Origin: Treponema sp. UBA4377
Lineage (GTDB): Bacteria > Spirochaetota > Spirochaetia > Treponematales > Treponemataceae
Assembly (NCBI GenBank): GCA_002391235.1
Contig: DGRX01000014.1
Span: forward strand, 1 to 64,000
Reading direction: 5' to 3'
Length of the DNA stretch: 64,000 nt
Under the pieces are notes generated by a model, which was not told the DNA's origin, made no database searches, and saw only the letters and a program-made list of their open reading frames with translations. The position numbers and the translations under genes were made by a program. Positions 9,101 to 15,879 of the stretch are shown in pieces (positions within the stretch are counted from its first letter, which is position 1; each line of letters starts with the position of its first letter).

Positions 9101-11543
9101 CCTTGTTGCCGGAGATTTCTCCGCCGGTCATCTCTATGACAGAATTTCCCGCCGCGTAAAGGCCAATGCCGCCACGGTTGTCCGATGAACCGGTTATCTC
9201 ATTGGCGCTGATTTTTCCGCCTTTTATTGTCAGCCTTCCGTTAGCGCAATAGATGCCGCCGCCATGGTTTTTGGCTTTGTTGGCGGTAATCAAGGCGCCG
9301 CCTAAAATCGTAACGTCAGCGTCAGGGTTCATGTATATTCCGCCGCCGTTTTGCGAGTCCGCGCCGCCTGTAATCTTAAGGTTTTGAATCGTTATCGGAA
9401 CGGCAGAGGCTACTGTCAAAGCCGTTCCGCCGCTACCGCCGCCGTCAATAGCGTCTTGCGGAATGTCCTTTTGCTCTCCGCTTGTCGGAATCGGATTCAC
9501 GCCTTTTATTAAAACGCTCTTGGCCTTGTTAAAAATGCTAGTGGATTCTTTAGACAGCTTGTTTGGAATTGTTTGCGCCGGCAATTTTCCCCTTACATTG
9601 ATTGTGTAAGGCATGTCCGCGTCGTCCATGTCTTCGCAGGCTCTCTTAATTTCGTAATAAGGAGCGCTCTTGGTGCCAGGGTTGTCGTTGCTGCCGGCAT
9701 GGCCGTTTGGGTCTTGGCCCACGTAAATCGGAGCGTTGGTTTTTAGCGCGTGTTCGGTAGAGGTGGCCACGGCCACAAGCTGCCATTCGTCGCCAAGCGG
9801 ATTGGTCGAAGTAATCGTCGGGTCGGCTATTAAAAATTTGCCTTCAACGGTCGCGGCATTTGCGGTGGCCGCGCTTGTGTCAACAACCTTTACGCCGCGC
9901 TTTCGTTCGCTAGGAGTGACGCCGATTTTATCGCCGGTTACAGCGGTTAAGTCGCCCTGCACCTTAATGACTTTTCCGCTTGCAAGCTTTACGTCGTTTT
10001 TCTTTGTGGAACTTATGGAAGTGTCGTACGGAATCGAGCCGCCCTGCAAGATAAAGTCGCCGCCTTGCAAATCGACCGCGGTGACGTTGCCGCTTATCGT
10101 TCCGCCCTTCATCGTGACTGTCGTTCCGTCGCTGCCTGTGTCAGCAACCCTTACGCCAAGGTCTGCGTCAGCGATTTCAACGCCGCTTTCGATAGTTACC
10201 TTCGCTCCGCCGCTGGCGTCAAGAGCCGCGCTTGAACCTGCGCCGGAATAGCCGTCCAGCTTTATGTTCTTTATTATTATTGGAACGCTTGTCGTAACCA
10301 TAAGGGCCGGAGTTCCTTGTTTTGTAGCCTCAAGGATGTCTTTGCTTGGCCCTGTCGTTCCCACAATTGTAATTGACTTTGCATGGGTCGCCGTGACGGT
10401 GGACGCGGTAATCCGAGTCGTATTGTTCAAGTCGTCGCTTTGAATTTTTCCGTTCAAATGAACGACATAGTCGATGTTTGATTTTCCGGCGCTATTTATT
10501 CTGTTTACGGCCTGGTTGATTGACGCAAGAGGAGCCATCCAGTTGCCGCTGTTTGTGTCGCTTGCGTCGGCGATTTGGCTGTTGCTTTCGTCAGAATATT
10601 TTCCGACATAAATGTTTGAGGACAAATAACTTTGTTTTAAGGCGGTCGCGTTTGAGTCGTTAAACTTGAACGTTCCGTTTGAATCGATGATGCCGCTTCC
10701 GTCGCTTACCCAAGCGTTTGTCGTCATGCCGTCAGCCACGCTTACAGTCTGAATCGATGAATAGACAAGAAATTTATTTCCGCCTTGGATTTCCATAATG
10801 TCAATGCAAAGTTCGTAAGTTCCGCTGGGAACGTTAAGAACCTTGTAGATTTGATCGTTGCCTTCCGTGCTTGAGATTATCGGCAAAGAGTCATAGCCGC
10901 TGGGGCCGCTTACAAACCTTGCGGAAGTATCAAATACGGAGTGAATGTAATTTACGGCAAGTTCTATCGTTCCCTCTCCGCCGCTTGTGTTGGGGACGGG
11001 AACAAAGTTGCGGCTTATCGTTGGGTCGGCTGGGTCCGGGGTTACCGACCAAGGCTTGGACTGCAAGTAGATTTTTTTGTTGCCTTCAGCGTCGGCCGTC
11101 TTTGAACGAACGCCGACTACGACTGACCAAGTTTTTGACGCGGCAAGCTCGATGCCGAATTTCTTTGCCTCGCTTCCGCTTCCAAAAGTTCCGTTGACAA
11201 CGTCGTTTCCGCAAGTGGCCGTGGCAAAATATTCCATCGTCGCGTCCGCTCCGCTTGCGTCAATGCCGGGATAGGCTGAGCGGGAAAGCCCGTTTTGGGA
11301 ATTTTCGGAAGAGCTTGGGGTGTCCGCAAGGATTTGGGGAACGGCGCCCGACGCGCTTACGGTTCCGTTAAGGATGACGTAGCCTGGGCGGCTGCTAATA
11401 AGCGGAGAGTCTTTTTGGCTTACAGGAGCGTCAGAGCCCCCCGCCGAGTTGGAACAAGTCAAAAGCGCCGCGCAAAAGAAAGCGACAAGCGCCGAAAAAA
11501 GAGCGCCTTTCACAAAGAGCGCGTTAAAAAACCTCTTTTCCAT
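3174..11543 (-). CDS. Giant beta-helix repeat surface lipoprotein (Pmp/adhesin-like)
   Basis: A 2789-residue exported protein. The N-terminus has a basic start, a long hydrophobic stretch and ALLTC with Cys30, which fits a relaxed spirochaete lipobox. After about 280 residues of unique sequence come five long modules starting near residues 311, 604, 1057, 1486 and 1837. Each opens with I/L-Y/W-V-G and a Gly/Ser/Thr-rich stretch, then P(F/Y)ASI and a beta-strand ending in G-x-I/L. Each continues with many short GGGIY / GGAVY / SGNSA-type repeats typical of right-handed beta-helices and chlamydial Pmp-like proteins. Modules 1-4 close with a DIYL…ITP…RG..VL segment. The last about 950 residues form one very long Tyr/Asn-rich helix block. 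No C-terminal autotransporter barrel is visible. The start ATG follows GGGGGTGAG closely. Likely a surface adhesin; the ligand is unknown. Confidence 0.85.
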   Translation of the reverse strand: MEKRFFNALFVKGALFSALVAFFCAALLTCSNSAGGSDAPVSQKDSPLISSRPGYVILNGTVSASGAVPQILADTPSSSENSQNGLSRSAYPGIDASGADATMEYFATATCGNDVVNGTFGSGSEAKKFGIELAASKTWSVVVGVRSKTADAEGNKKIYLQSKPWSVTPDPADPTISRNFVPVPNTSGGEGTIELAVNYIHSVFDTSARFVSGPSGYDSLPIISSTEGNDQIYKVLNVPSGTYELCIDIMEIQGGNKFLVYSSIQTVSVADGMTTNAWVSDGSGIIDSNGTFKFNDSNATALKQSYLSSNIYVGKYSDESNSQIADASDTNSGNWMAPLASINQAVNRINSAGKSNIDYVVHLNGKIQSDDLNNTTRITASTVTATHAKSITIVGTTGPSKDILEATKQGTPALMVTTSVPIIIKNIKLDGYSGAGSSAALDASGGAKVTIESGVEIADADLGVRVADTGSDGTTVTMKGGTISGNVTAVDLQGGDFILQGGSIPYDTSISSTKKNDVKLASGKVIKVQGDLTAVTGDKIGVTPSERKRGVKVVDTSAATANAATVEGKFLIADPTITSTNPLGDEWQLVAVATSTEHALKTNAPIYVGQDPNGHAGSNDNPGTKSAPYYEIKRACEDMDDADMPYTINVRGKLPAQTIPNKLSKESTSIFNKAKSVLIKGVNPIPTSGEQKDIPQDAIDGGGSGGTALTVASAVPITIQNLKITGGADSQNGGGIYMNPDADVTILGGALITANKAKNHGGGIYCANGRLTIKGGKISANEITGSSDNRGGIGLYAAGNSVIEMTGGEISGNKDTSHVDVVGGGVKLEGSASFKMSGGEVKDNQVVRLGGNFYVTGSGASGPSVTLSGSAKITGGLADSSSTSYDAIGGAVWLEGAGSRLDMSGGEISGNSAKSSSGKNACAGIYVSGATFSMTGGKISDNNVLGGNIQGGAVSLNGKFNISGSAYIPYGGEIGKNDVYLCSEKTVTIAGALTPPQGVTKVAAITPSVFKRGTNILDSGTPSLLTLHKEKFSVSQDDADWNKVGENIAGQYFVRINSPVYVVGAEGTGSTKPEGFSWGQTTGATGTKGHPFASVSAALSVLEAGAIEEITIAGHLKGAQTISGTFPSFTLKGYGGSSLAVINAGGASGAGSALTVDASGKTVTIQDLTITGGYAENGGGINLAAGTVKLADGAVITGNIASENGGGVYVGSSGTLFMYSSSLVGDSSTSTTIAQDGTAPGASSFANKAKLGGGIYNDGALYIGYSGMSGSNPVVSAMTVTANSTAGYGIRRNLAESGAGVYQNSSTDVQVSSGKISYNMATESGGAFYIAKKDSTTRTKVTFVQNSTAAMDSNKAAVSGGAVHIAGAFTIFSGNGHNNVAPQGGAIYLGQELNFGPYANFYDANNAKGVNDIYLEKSIWLSGKSNGGDVVASITMPDDKWIRGKGVLQSAEATYTAASAGKFKATDSDFTVVQKNSTSTMAVLSADIYVAGTASTRKHCLSTATPTDSATTRGTASSPFASIKGAMYAVNADATTITVDGTLSDAQTIDGKRLDDSSIPTAVTAITIKGYKASSTATSSGMLDGGSNSSNKTMLTVNKSGLAVTIQDLTITRGNAANGGGIKLAAGTVNLESGAVVNSNKASSGGFGAGVYVASGATLNIKDGSVIFSNSANSGTINGAGVFNSGTVNMSGGSVYSNTAYNGGAFYNDGILSMTGGTIGGSGTLNSATNAGGAIYQAGTFNVSSDAFVYSGSEKSNDIYLASEKYITIGADDLSSTPVATITPSSWVRGMQVLSATTDSWITSNYSRFKVSDAEWNVGYYVSGTATADNAKRIGADLWVAGNGYASGVCATKTASDSNRGTKKQPYASIKKAAEQCWTTDKSFTINISGMITGATQEIPAANTTAGTTLASKITLKGLTGNTKDGINRNLASSSAVAGGSALIINYQGYVDMTNLKIMGGNTTGNGGGIQINGPSTFSSTTCPRVNLKTGVLIQQNKAAYGGGIYSSRAILCLSGTATVGNDGALDRSASNTAISNNINIATTAGGGIYKYNGYLYLGGAWEVGVINTSGYSLTKGVYANVCSYSGTDESGKNQAAGGIYNYGIFYMMSGNVSYNYGVNTGGVYSSTGSSSVDFSMQGGKIHKNAGSGVYNAAGGNFCMSGDAVIGDVDTVASSSTACSNNKGGLVNYGTARLGYSHGTTKAKLSGGIYGNYLGLNAQDDGGAGIKNTGTLYFDSGTIAYNYLYNNQSSGTGGGGIFSSSTVYMTGTSGQYACITNNKSNKAGGGICLNGTSAKLLMSGYAIIGKSGQTTPPSASTTDGVNSASTGGGIAAFNGATVCLGYSAFTNKSTNTTASLDNGGVYFNYATSNGGGIYCNGTSSSPVNVYIASGKINANKAYYSSGGTTYGHGGGVWGNAYCDIYMGGGQISKNSAMNFGGGVYTAGALFMYGSALIGDTNTSTTTTNESSYSNCAKAGGGVYVTGTSGALALGYDGRIGTDYFEKNLTGGIKHNFATGETTSSTDLTTTTPVGIGGGVYMTGSYFYMKSGTIGYNKAYDGAGLAITHSVSSPSVYDGGSITYNSARRNGGGVAVHANSYVLIKGSVTYNTAAMNGGGFYLTEGNSDEYGTGLHLEDTSGKISNNTATNGNGGGVCSAGGSLSITGGPEMAGNYAGGNGGAVYGCRVRLNGVASIPGTSGNLGKTKYNDIYSGDITALELGSGNLPAGAYFSDMYITLPSGLTASDISNYKVVLYSWTGTDPGLASNTKFKLTQSSPYYSSKKIDDHGYLVNK

Positions 11544-11561
11544 AGCTCACCCCCAGCTTAT

Positions 11562-11590
11562 ATTTTAGCGCAAATTCGCCCAAAATTCAA
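11562..11590 (-). promoter_or_regulatory. Promoter of the large surface protein gene
   Basis: On the minus strand TTGAAT (11590-11585) and TAAAAT (11567-11562) are exactly 17 bases apart. Transcription should start a few bases before the ribosome site of the surface lipoprotein gene, giving a very short leader. Confidence 0.65.
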
Positions 11591-11637
11591 GTTTTTTCAA
11601 GGATTTTTCAGGGCACCCGCAATAAGAATTCAATAAC

Positions 11638-11718
11638 AAAAAAACGCTCCCAGTTGCGGATGCGTCTGAGCGGCGCCGCTTGATAACTGCGCTACACGCG
11701 CCTTTGCACGTTTTTTTT
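11638..11718. repeat. Imperfect palindrome with A-run and T-run ends
   Basis: A run of seven A plus CG at the left mirrors CG plus eight T at the right, and the centre is the perfect 12-base palindrome AGCGGCGCCGCT (11669-11680). The arms between pair only partly. The ends resemble those of the long element just to the right. On the plus strand it could also act as a terminator. The 428-base gap 11544-11971 holds this, the surface-gene promoter and the element at 11765-11902; I see no gene in it. Confidence 0.35.
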
Positions 11719-11764
11719 ACTGATTCCATAGCGTTTGTCCAGATCAACTGGTTCTGAAAAAAGC

Positions 11765-11902
11765 CAAAACGCGGAAGTGAAAAAGACCGCACGCCCACTT
11801 TGAGGCTGCCAATTTTGCGCAAGCAAAATTGGAGTAAATGTACATCTTACCTAACAGCCTCAACCGTGGGTTAGGGCGGGCTTTTTCACTGGAAGCGTTT
11901 TG
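11765..11902 (+). repeat. Long inverted-repeat element, copy 1 (possible structured RNA)
   Basis: The outer arms CAAAACGC / GCGTTTTG enclose further paired blocks: GTGAAAAAG / CTTTTTCAC, CCCAC / GTGGG and TGAGGCTG / CAGCCTCA. The top is a perfect 10-bp hairpin (CCAATTTTGC and GCAAAATTGG) with a GCAA loop, followed by unpaired TAAATGTACATCTTACC. The copy at 31919-32058 has the same layout with many compensatory pair changes. It ends 69 bases before the start of the CapA-like gene. Confidence 0.8.
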
Positions 11903-11959
11903 TTTTTTTTTATATTGCGTTTGACCTGGAGTCCTATAGATAAAGAGGCAAAATTATGG

Positions 11960-11965
11960 CATAAT
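11960..11965 (+). promoter_or_regulatory. Extended -10 box directly before the CapA-like gene
   Basis: TGGCATAAT (TG-N extended -10, CATAAT 11960-11965) ends six bases before ATG 11972. No good -35 is seen 17 bases upstream and no ribosome site lies between box and ATG. If used, transcription would begin at or next to the start codon, giving a leaderless mRNA. Confidence 0.5.
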
Positions 11966-11971
11966 CTAGGC

Positions 11972-13201
11972 ATGAACGCTCGACACGCCGCGGCCTTGAT
12001 TCTTGCCGCCGCCCTGCTTTGTTCCTGCCAAAGCGCCAAAAGGTCCCGCTCCAAAAACCTGCGCCTGCTTTTTGCCGGCGACATAATGGCCCACACGCAA
12101 AACTTTGCGATGAAAGACTACAGCCTGATTTGGAACGACGTGCGCGACATGGTCCAAGACGCCGACTACTCATTCGCAAACCTTGAGGCGCCGGTGGACA
12201 AGTCCAAGCCTTTTGAAAGCTACCCCACCTTCAACATGCAGCCCTCCTACCCGGCCGCCGCGCTTGACGCTGGCTTTAACCTTATATCGCTCGCCAACAA
12301 CCATTCCAACGACCAGGGAAGCCAAGGCATAAAGGCCACCGCGCTTTGGGCCGCGCAAATTGAAGGGCGCGCGCAAAACAAAGAGGCTTCGCAAGGCCAA
12401 AATCCGGCGCCCCAAACTGACAGCAAGGCCAAGACGCGGACGCAAACTGAGAACGGTAGCAAGCCCAAAACGCGGGCGCGGCCCGTCTTCTTTAGCGGCA
12501 TAACGGAGGGCGGCCAAATGTCGTTCCGCCAATTCCACTGGCATGAATATAAAATCGCCTTTATCGCCGTCACCGAGCTTTTGAACACTTGGAAAAACTA
12601 CGAGGAAATAAACTACGTTCCTCCGACAAAAAAGGGCCGCGCCGCCTTTGTCCAAAAAATCGCGGGAATGAAAGAAGCCCTCCAGCCCGACCTTTTTATC
12701 GTAAGCGTCCACACAAGTGAAGAGGAATACGTTTTGACGGTTTTGCCCGAGGTCCAAAAGTTTTACAAAGACCTTTTGGCCGCCGGCGCGGACATCGTCG
12801 TTTCAAACCATCCGCACGTAATCAGGCCAGTGGAGCTTTTGGGGCAAAAGGCCGACAAAAAAATCCGCAAGGCGATAATCTACGCAAACGGAAACACGAT
12901 ATCAGGCCAGCGCAGGCTTTTGAACTACGATGAGCCGGAGCAGATTTGGAACTACACCGGCGACGGCCGCCTTTTTGAGATGGAGCTTGCTATTGATGAA
13001 AAGGGCTTTTTCGCGCTAAACTACAAGACAACTTTTATTACCGCATTCACTCCGCAGGGGGAACGGAGTCCTGTCATCAAACGGCTTGACGAAAATTTCA
13101 TAAAAACCCTTTCGGAAAACGGACAAAAAAAAGACTCAAAATACTACCAGGCGCGCTTGGACGCGCTGAAAAAAATTAAGGATATTTTAACATGGCAATA
13201 G
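11972..13201 (+). CDS. CapA-family (PGA_cap) exported lipoprotein
   Basis: About 409 residues from ATG 11972, chosen because a lipoprotein signal (LILAAALLCSC) follows at once; the frame is open further upstream but without a credible start. CapA-family metallophosphatase-like motifs are visible: LLFAGDIMAH, FANLEAPVD, LANNHSNDQG and DIVVSNHPHVIRPVE, plus a C-terminal GRLFEMEL region. Relatives act in poly-gamma-glutamate capsule synthesis or as periplasmic phosphoesterases; the substrate here is not predictable. Residues 139-170 are a Gln/Lys/Thr-rich insertion coded by short DNA repeats also found in hrpA, ribF and truB. The gene overlaps the helicase gene by ten bases, so the two are translationally coupled. 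Confidence 0.8.
   Translation: MNARHAAALILAAALLCSCQSAKRSRSKNLRLLFAGDIMAHTQNFAMKDYSLIWNDVRDMVQDADYSFANLEAPVDKSKPFESYPTFNMQPSYPAAALDAGFNLISLANNHSNDQGSQGIKATALWAAQIEGRAQNKEASQGQNPAPQTDSKAKTRTQTENGSKPKTRARPVFFSGITEGGQMSFRQFHWHEYKIAFIAVTELLNTWKNYEEINYVPPTKKGRAAFVQKIAGMKEALQPDLFIVSVHTSEEEYVLTVLPEVQKFYKDLLAAGADIVVSNHPHVIRPVELLGQKADKKIRKAIIYANGNTISGQRRLLNYDEPEQIWNYTGDGRLFEMELAIDEKGFFALNYKTTFITAFTPQGERSPVIKRLDENFIKTLSENGQKKDSKYYQARLDALKKIKDILTWQ
12388..12481 (+). repeat. In-frame short-repeat cluster inside the CapA-like gene
   Basis: Three related units begin near 12388, 12421 and 12457, with core GCAAGGCCAA or GCAAGCCCAA followed by a GC-rich end such as ACGCGG. They are read in different phases, giving SQGQNPAPQ, SKAKTRTQ and SKPKTRAR. 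The flanking sequence carries the normal CapA motifs, so this looks like added material. Confidence 0.65.
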
Positions 13202-15825
13202 ACTACACAAAGCTTCCCGTATACGAGCAAAAGCAAAAAATCTTGGACTGCTTGGAGCAAAACCAAGTCATAGTCGTCCAAAGCCCGACAGGAAGCGGAA
13301 AGACGACCCAGATTCCCGTCATCTTGCGCGAGGCCGGCTACTCCCAAAACGGAGTCATCGCCGTGACCCAGCCGCGTCGAATCGCGGCGCTTAGCGTAAG
13401 CGAGTTCATCTCAAAGCAATTGGGAACGACATACCCCGGCCTAGTCGGCTACAAGATGCGCTTTGAGGACAAGACCGACCTTAGCACCGAAATAAAAATA
13501 ATGACCGACGGCATTCTCTTGCAGGAGATGAAGCTTGACCCGATGATGCTAAAGTATTCGGTCATCATGGTTGACGAGGCGCACGAGCGAAGCCTTAACA
13601 TTGACTTTGTTCTTGGCCTTTTAAAGCGCTGCCTTGAAGTCCGAAAGGATTTAAAGGTTGTCGTTTCTTCGGCCACAATGAACGCCGAAGCTTTCTCCAA
13701 CTACTTTGGCGGCTGCCCGATTGTCACGATAGAAACGCAAACATTTCCTGTGACGCTTTTGTACGATCCGCCAGCGCTTCCTGCAAGCACGCTTACCGAG
13801 GCGGCCACAGAAGCCTTGCTTTCCAAAGTCGAAGACACGATCGGGCGCGTCTTGGACAACGGCGAGGACGGCGGCATTTTGATTTTCCTTCCGGGCGAAA
13901 AAGCGATCCACGATTGCGTAAAGCGCCTGGAGCATAGCTACTACGGCCGCCGCCTTTTTATCCAGCATTTGTACGGCAGGCTTCCAAAAGAGGAGCAGGA
14001 ACGGATTTTCATTCCCGCGCCCAAGGGAAAAGTCAAGGTTGTCGTTTCCACCAACATCGCCGAGACTTCTGTCACGATTGACGGAATCACTACGGTAATA
14101 GACTCAGGCCTTGCAAAGCTGAACTTTTACAGCCCGCGCGCTTTCACTTCAAGCCTTGTCGAGACTCCGATTTCAAAGGCCAGCTGCCAGCAGAGAAAGG
14201 GCCGCGCGGGCCGCACCGCTCCCGGTTCCTGCTACCGCCTTTATCCCAGGCGCGACTTTGAGACGCGGCAGGAATACACGACAGAGGAAATTTTCCGCAC
14301 CGACCTAAGCGAGGTAGTCCTTCGCATGGCAGAGCTTGGCATCAAGGACTTTGAAAACTTTGACTTTATCTCAAAGCCTTCGCTTGAAGGAATCAAGGGC
14401 GCGATGGAAACCTTGTACATGCTAAAGGCGCTTAATCCCGACAGGACGCTTAGCGACATCGGAAAGATGATGGTTTGGTTCCCGCTCCTTCCGCGAATAA
14501 GCCGCATCATCGTGGAATCGATTTTGCGCTACCCCGGCATTTTGCAGGAAGCCTTGATAGCGGCGGCCTTTTTGTCAACGCACTCGCCTTTTGTCCTTCC
14601 GCCCGGAGAGGAAATCGAGGCTCGCGCCGCGCACCACCGCTTTAACGACATTCAAGGCGACTTTGTGGGCTACGTAAAGCTTTACCGCATTTACGAAAAG
14701 TTCCAAACGGAAGAAGAAAAGGAAAATTTTTGCCAAAAGAACTACCTTGACTACAAGGTCATGGCCGAAATCCAAAACATCTACGAGCAGCTTAGCCAAA
14801 TCGTAAGCGACCAAAAGATTCCGATTTCGGGCGGCGGCTCTTACGACGACTACTTGTGCTGCGTGGCCGCGGGAATGATTCAGTTTGTGGCGGTCCGCGA
14901 AGGCCGCGAAAACTTTAGGACGCTTACGGCGGACCACATTTCGATCCATCCCGGCTCATCGCTTTTTAGGACCGATCCGCTTTACATCGTGGCCGGAGAG
15001 ATTGTCCGCACAAGCCGAATGTTCGCGATGAGCGTTTCTCCGCTGACCAAAAAGCTTATCAATAAAATCGACCCCGACTTGGAGGCCCGCCTTGACGCCG
15101 CCCGCAAAAAGAAGGGCGAGCGAGACGACCAAAAGGCTTTCAAAGACCAAAAGGCGCGAGGCCGTGACGGAAAGCAAGGCAAAGACGGCGTTCAAAGCCC
15201 AAGAGGCGCGGGCGCGGACAAAAACGGCTCGCAAGCCCAAAAAGACGCGGCCGCTTGGACGCTTGGAAAATCAGCCTTTGCCACTCAAAAAGTCAAGGGC
15301 AAAAAAGTCGCCCTGCTTCCTTGGCGGGAATTGCAATCCGCAGTCGAGCCCTTTGACATGCAAGCGCTTGAATCTCGTTCGGCCGGCCTCCGCGGCCGCG
15401 TATTGATGGACGGCGGCTACAAGCTTATGGACGGAGAAAAGCTTGTCTCAATCGTAAAGGCGGCCAAGCTTTTTGGCTTTGCGCCGGTTGACGAAAAGAA
15501 CTTTGACAGAAAATTTTCGGCCAAGCTTGCAGGCCAGGACGGCTCGCAAGACCAAAAAGCGGCGGCCGAACTTTGCCAGCGCTTAAAGTGGGTTCTAAAG
15601 CCCGCACAAGCCAAGGCAAAAAGCCGCGAGATGGGCTTTGTCGCGCTTTACACAGACCAAAAAGGCTCTTACTGGTTCAAGGTTTCGCGCGGCTTTTCAA
15701 CCGCCATCGCGGAGAGCGTCGCAAGCCTGGAATTTTTGGCCAGCGATCCGGCCGCCTCTTTGAGCGACGAGCAAAAGCGCGAGGCTGGCGCCGTCTACGC
15801 AAAGTTAAGGGCGTTTTATGAATAG
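13192..15825 (+). CDS. hrpA: ATP-dependent DEAH-box RNA helicase, HrpA type
   Basis: 877 residues. Superfamily 2 motifs appear in order: Walker A SPTGSGKTTQ near residue 30, TQPRRIAA, DEAH near residue 127, SSATMN, the helicase C part with STNIAETSVTIDG and QRKGRAGRTAPG, then the HA2/winged-helix region of DEAH helicases. It unwinds or remodels RNA using ATP, probably in the cytoplasm during RNA or ribosome metabolism. Start ATG 13192 has an AAGGA site and overlaps the end of the CapA-like gene. The C-terminal third is unusual: residues 640-690 and 784-792 contain charged Gln/Lys/Gly stretches encoded by short GC-rich repeats. It is shorter than E. coli HrpA (about 1300 residues). Confidence 0.9.
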   Translation: MAIDYTKLPVYEQKQKILDCLEQNQVIVVQSPTGSGKTTQIPVILREAGYSQNGVIAVTQPRRIAALSVSEFISKQLGTTYPGLVGYKMRFEDKTDLSTEIKIMTDGILLQEMKLDPMMLKYSVIMVDEAHERSLNIDFVLGLLKRCLEVRKDLKVVVSSATMNAEAFSNYFGGCPIVTIETQTFPVTLLYDPPALPASTLTEAATEALLSKVEDTIGRVLDNGEDGGILIFLPGEKAIHDCVKRLEHSYYGRRLFIQHLYGRLPKEEQERIFIPAPKGKVKVVVSTNIAETSVTIDGITTVIDSGLAKLNFYSPRAFTSSLVETPISKASCQQRKGRAGRTAPGSCYRLYPRRDFETRQEYTTEEIFRTDLSEVVLRMAELGIKDFENFDFISKPSLEGIKGAMETLYMLKALNPDRTLSDIGKMMVWFPLLPRISRIIVESILRYPGILQEALIAAAFLSTHSPFVLPPGEEIEARAAHHRFNDIQGDFVGYVKLYRIYEKFQTEEEKENFCQKNYLDYKVMAEIQNIYEQLSQIVSDQKIPISGGGSYDDYLCCVAAGMIQFVAVREGRENFRTLTADHISIHPGSSLFRTDPLYIVAGEIVRTSRMFAMSVSPLTKKLINKIDPDLEARLDAARKKKGERDDQKAFKDQKARGRDGKQGKDGVQSPRGAGADKNGSQAQKDAAAWTLGKSAFATQKVKGKKVALLPWRELQSAVEPFDMQALESRSAGLRGRVLMDGGYKLMDGEKLVSIVKAAKLFGFAPVDEKNFDRKFSAKLAGQDGSQDQKAAAELCQRLKWVLKPAQAKAKSREMGFVALYTDQKGSYWFKVSRGFSTAIAESVASLEFLASDPAASLSDEQKREAGAVYAKLRAFYE
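15172..15254 (+). repeat. In-frame short-repeat cluster inside hrpA
   Basis: Related units at 15172-15190, 15191-15217 and 15228-15254 have cores GCAAGGCAAAGA, AAAGCCCAAGA and GCAAGCCCAAAAA, followed by GCG-rich ends. They encode a low-complexity Gly/Gln/Lys linker. Confidence 0.6.
15543..15568 (+). repeat. Further short-repeat unit in hrpA
   Basis: The unit CTCGCAAGACCAAAAA plus GCGGCGGCCG is nearly the same as the one at 15228-15254 and encodes SQDQKAAAE against SQAQKDAAA there. Confidence 0.6.
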
Positions 15826-15879
15826 GAAAATATTCTGACAAAACGGAACTATATAAATTAACATAAGGAAGGCAAGCAA

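Noticed and set aside
3174..11543. CRISPR-like regular repeats in the surface gene
   Set aside because: Short GGC/GCC-rich motifs recur often but follow the protein repeat GGGIY in one open frame; spacing is irregular and there are no cas genes.
11638..11718. tRNA or tRNA remnant
   Set aside because: The 12-base palindrome suggested a stem, but no cloverleaf, T-loop motif or CCA-end context could be fitted.
11565..11822. 85-codon minus-strand frame in the gap before the CapA-like gene
   Set aside because: It runs through the surface-gene promoter and palindromes, has no good start and no recognisable sequence.
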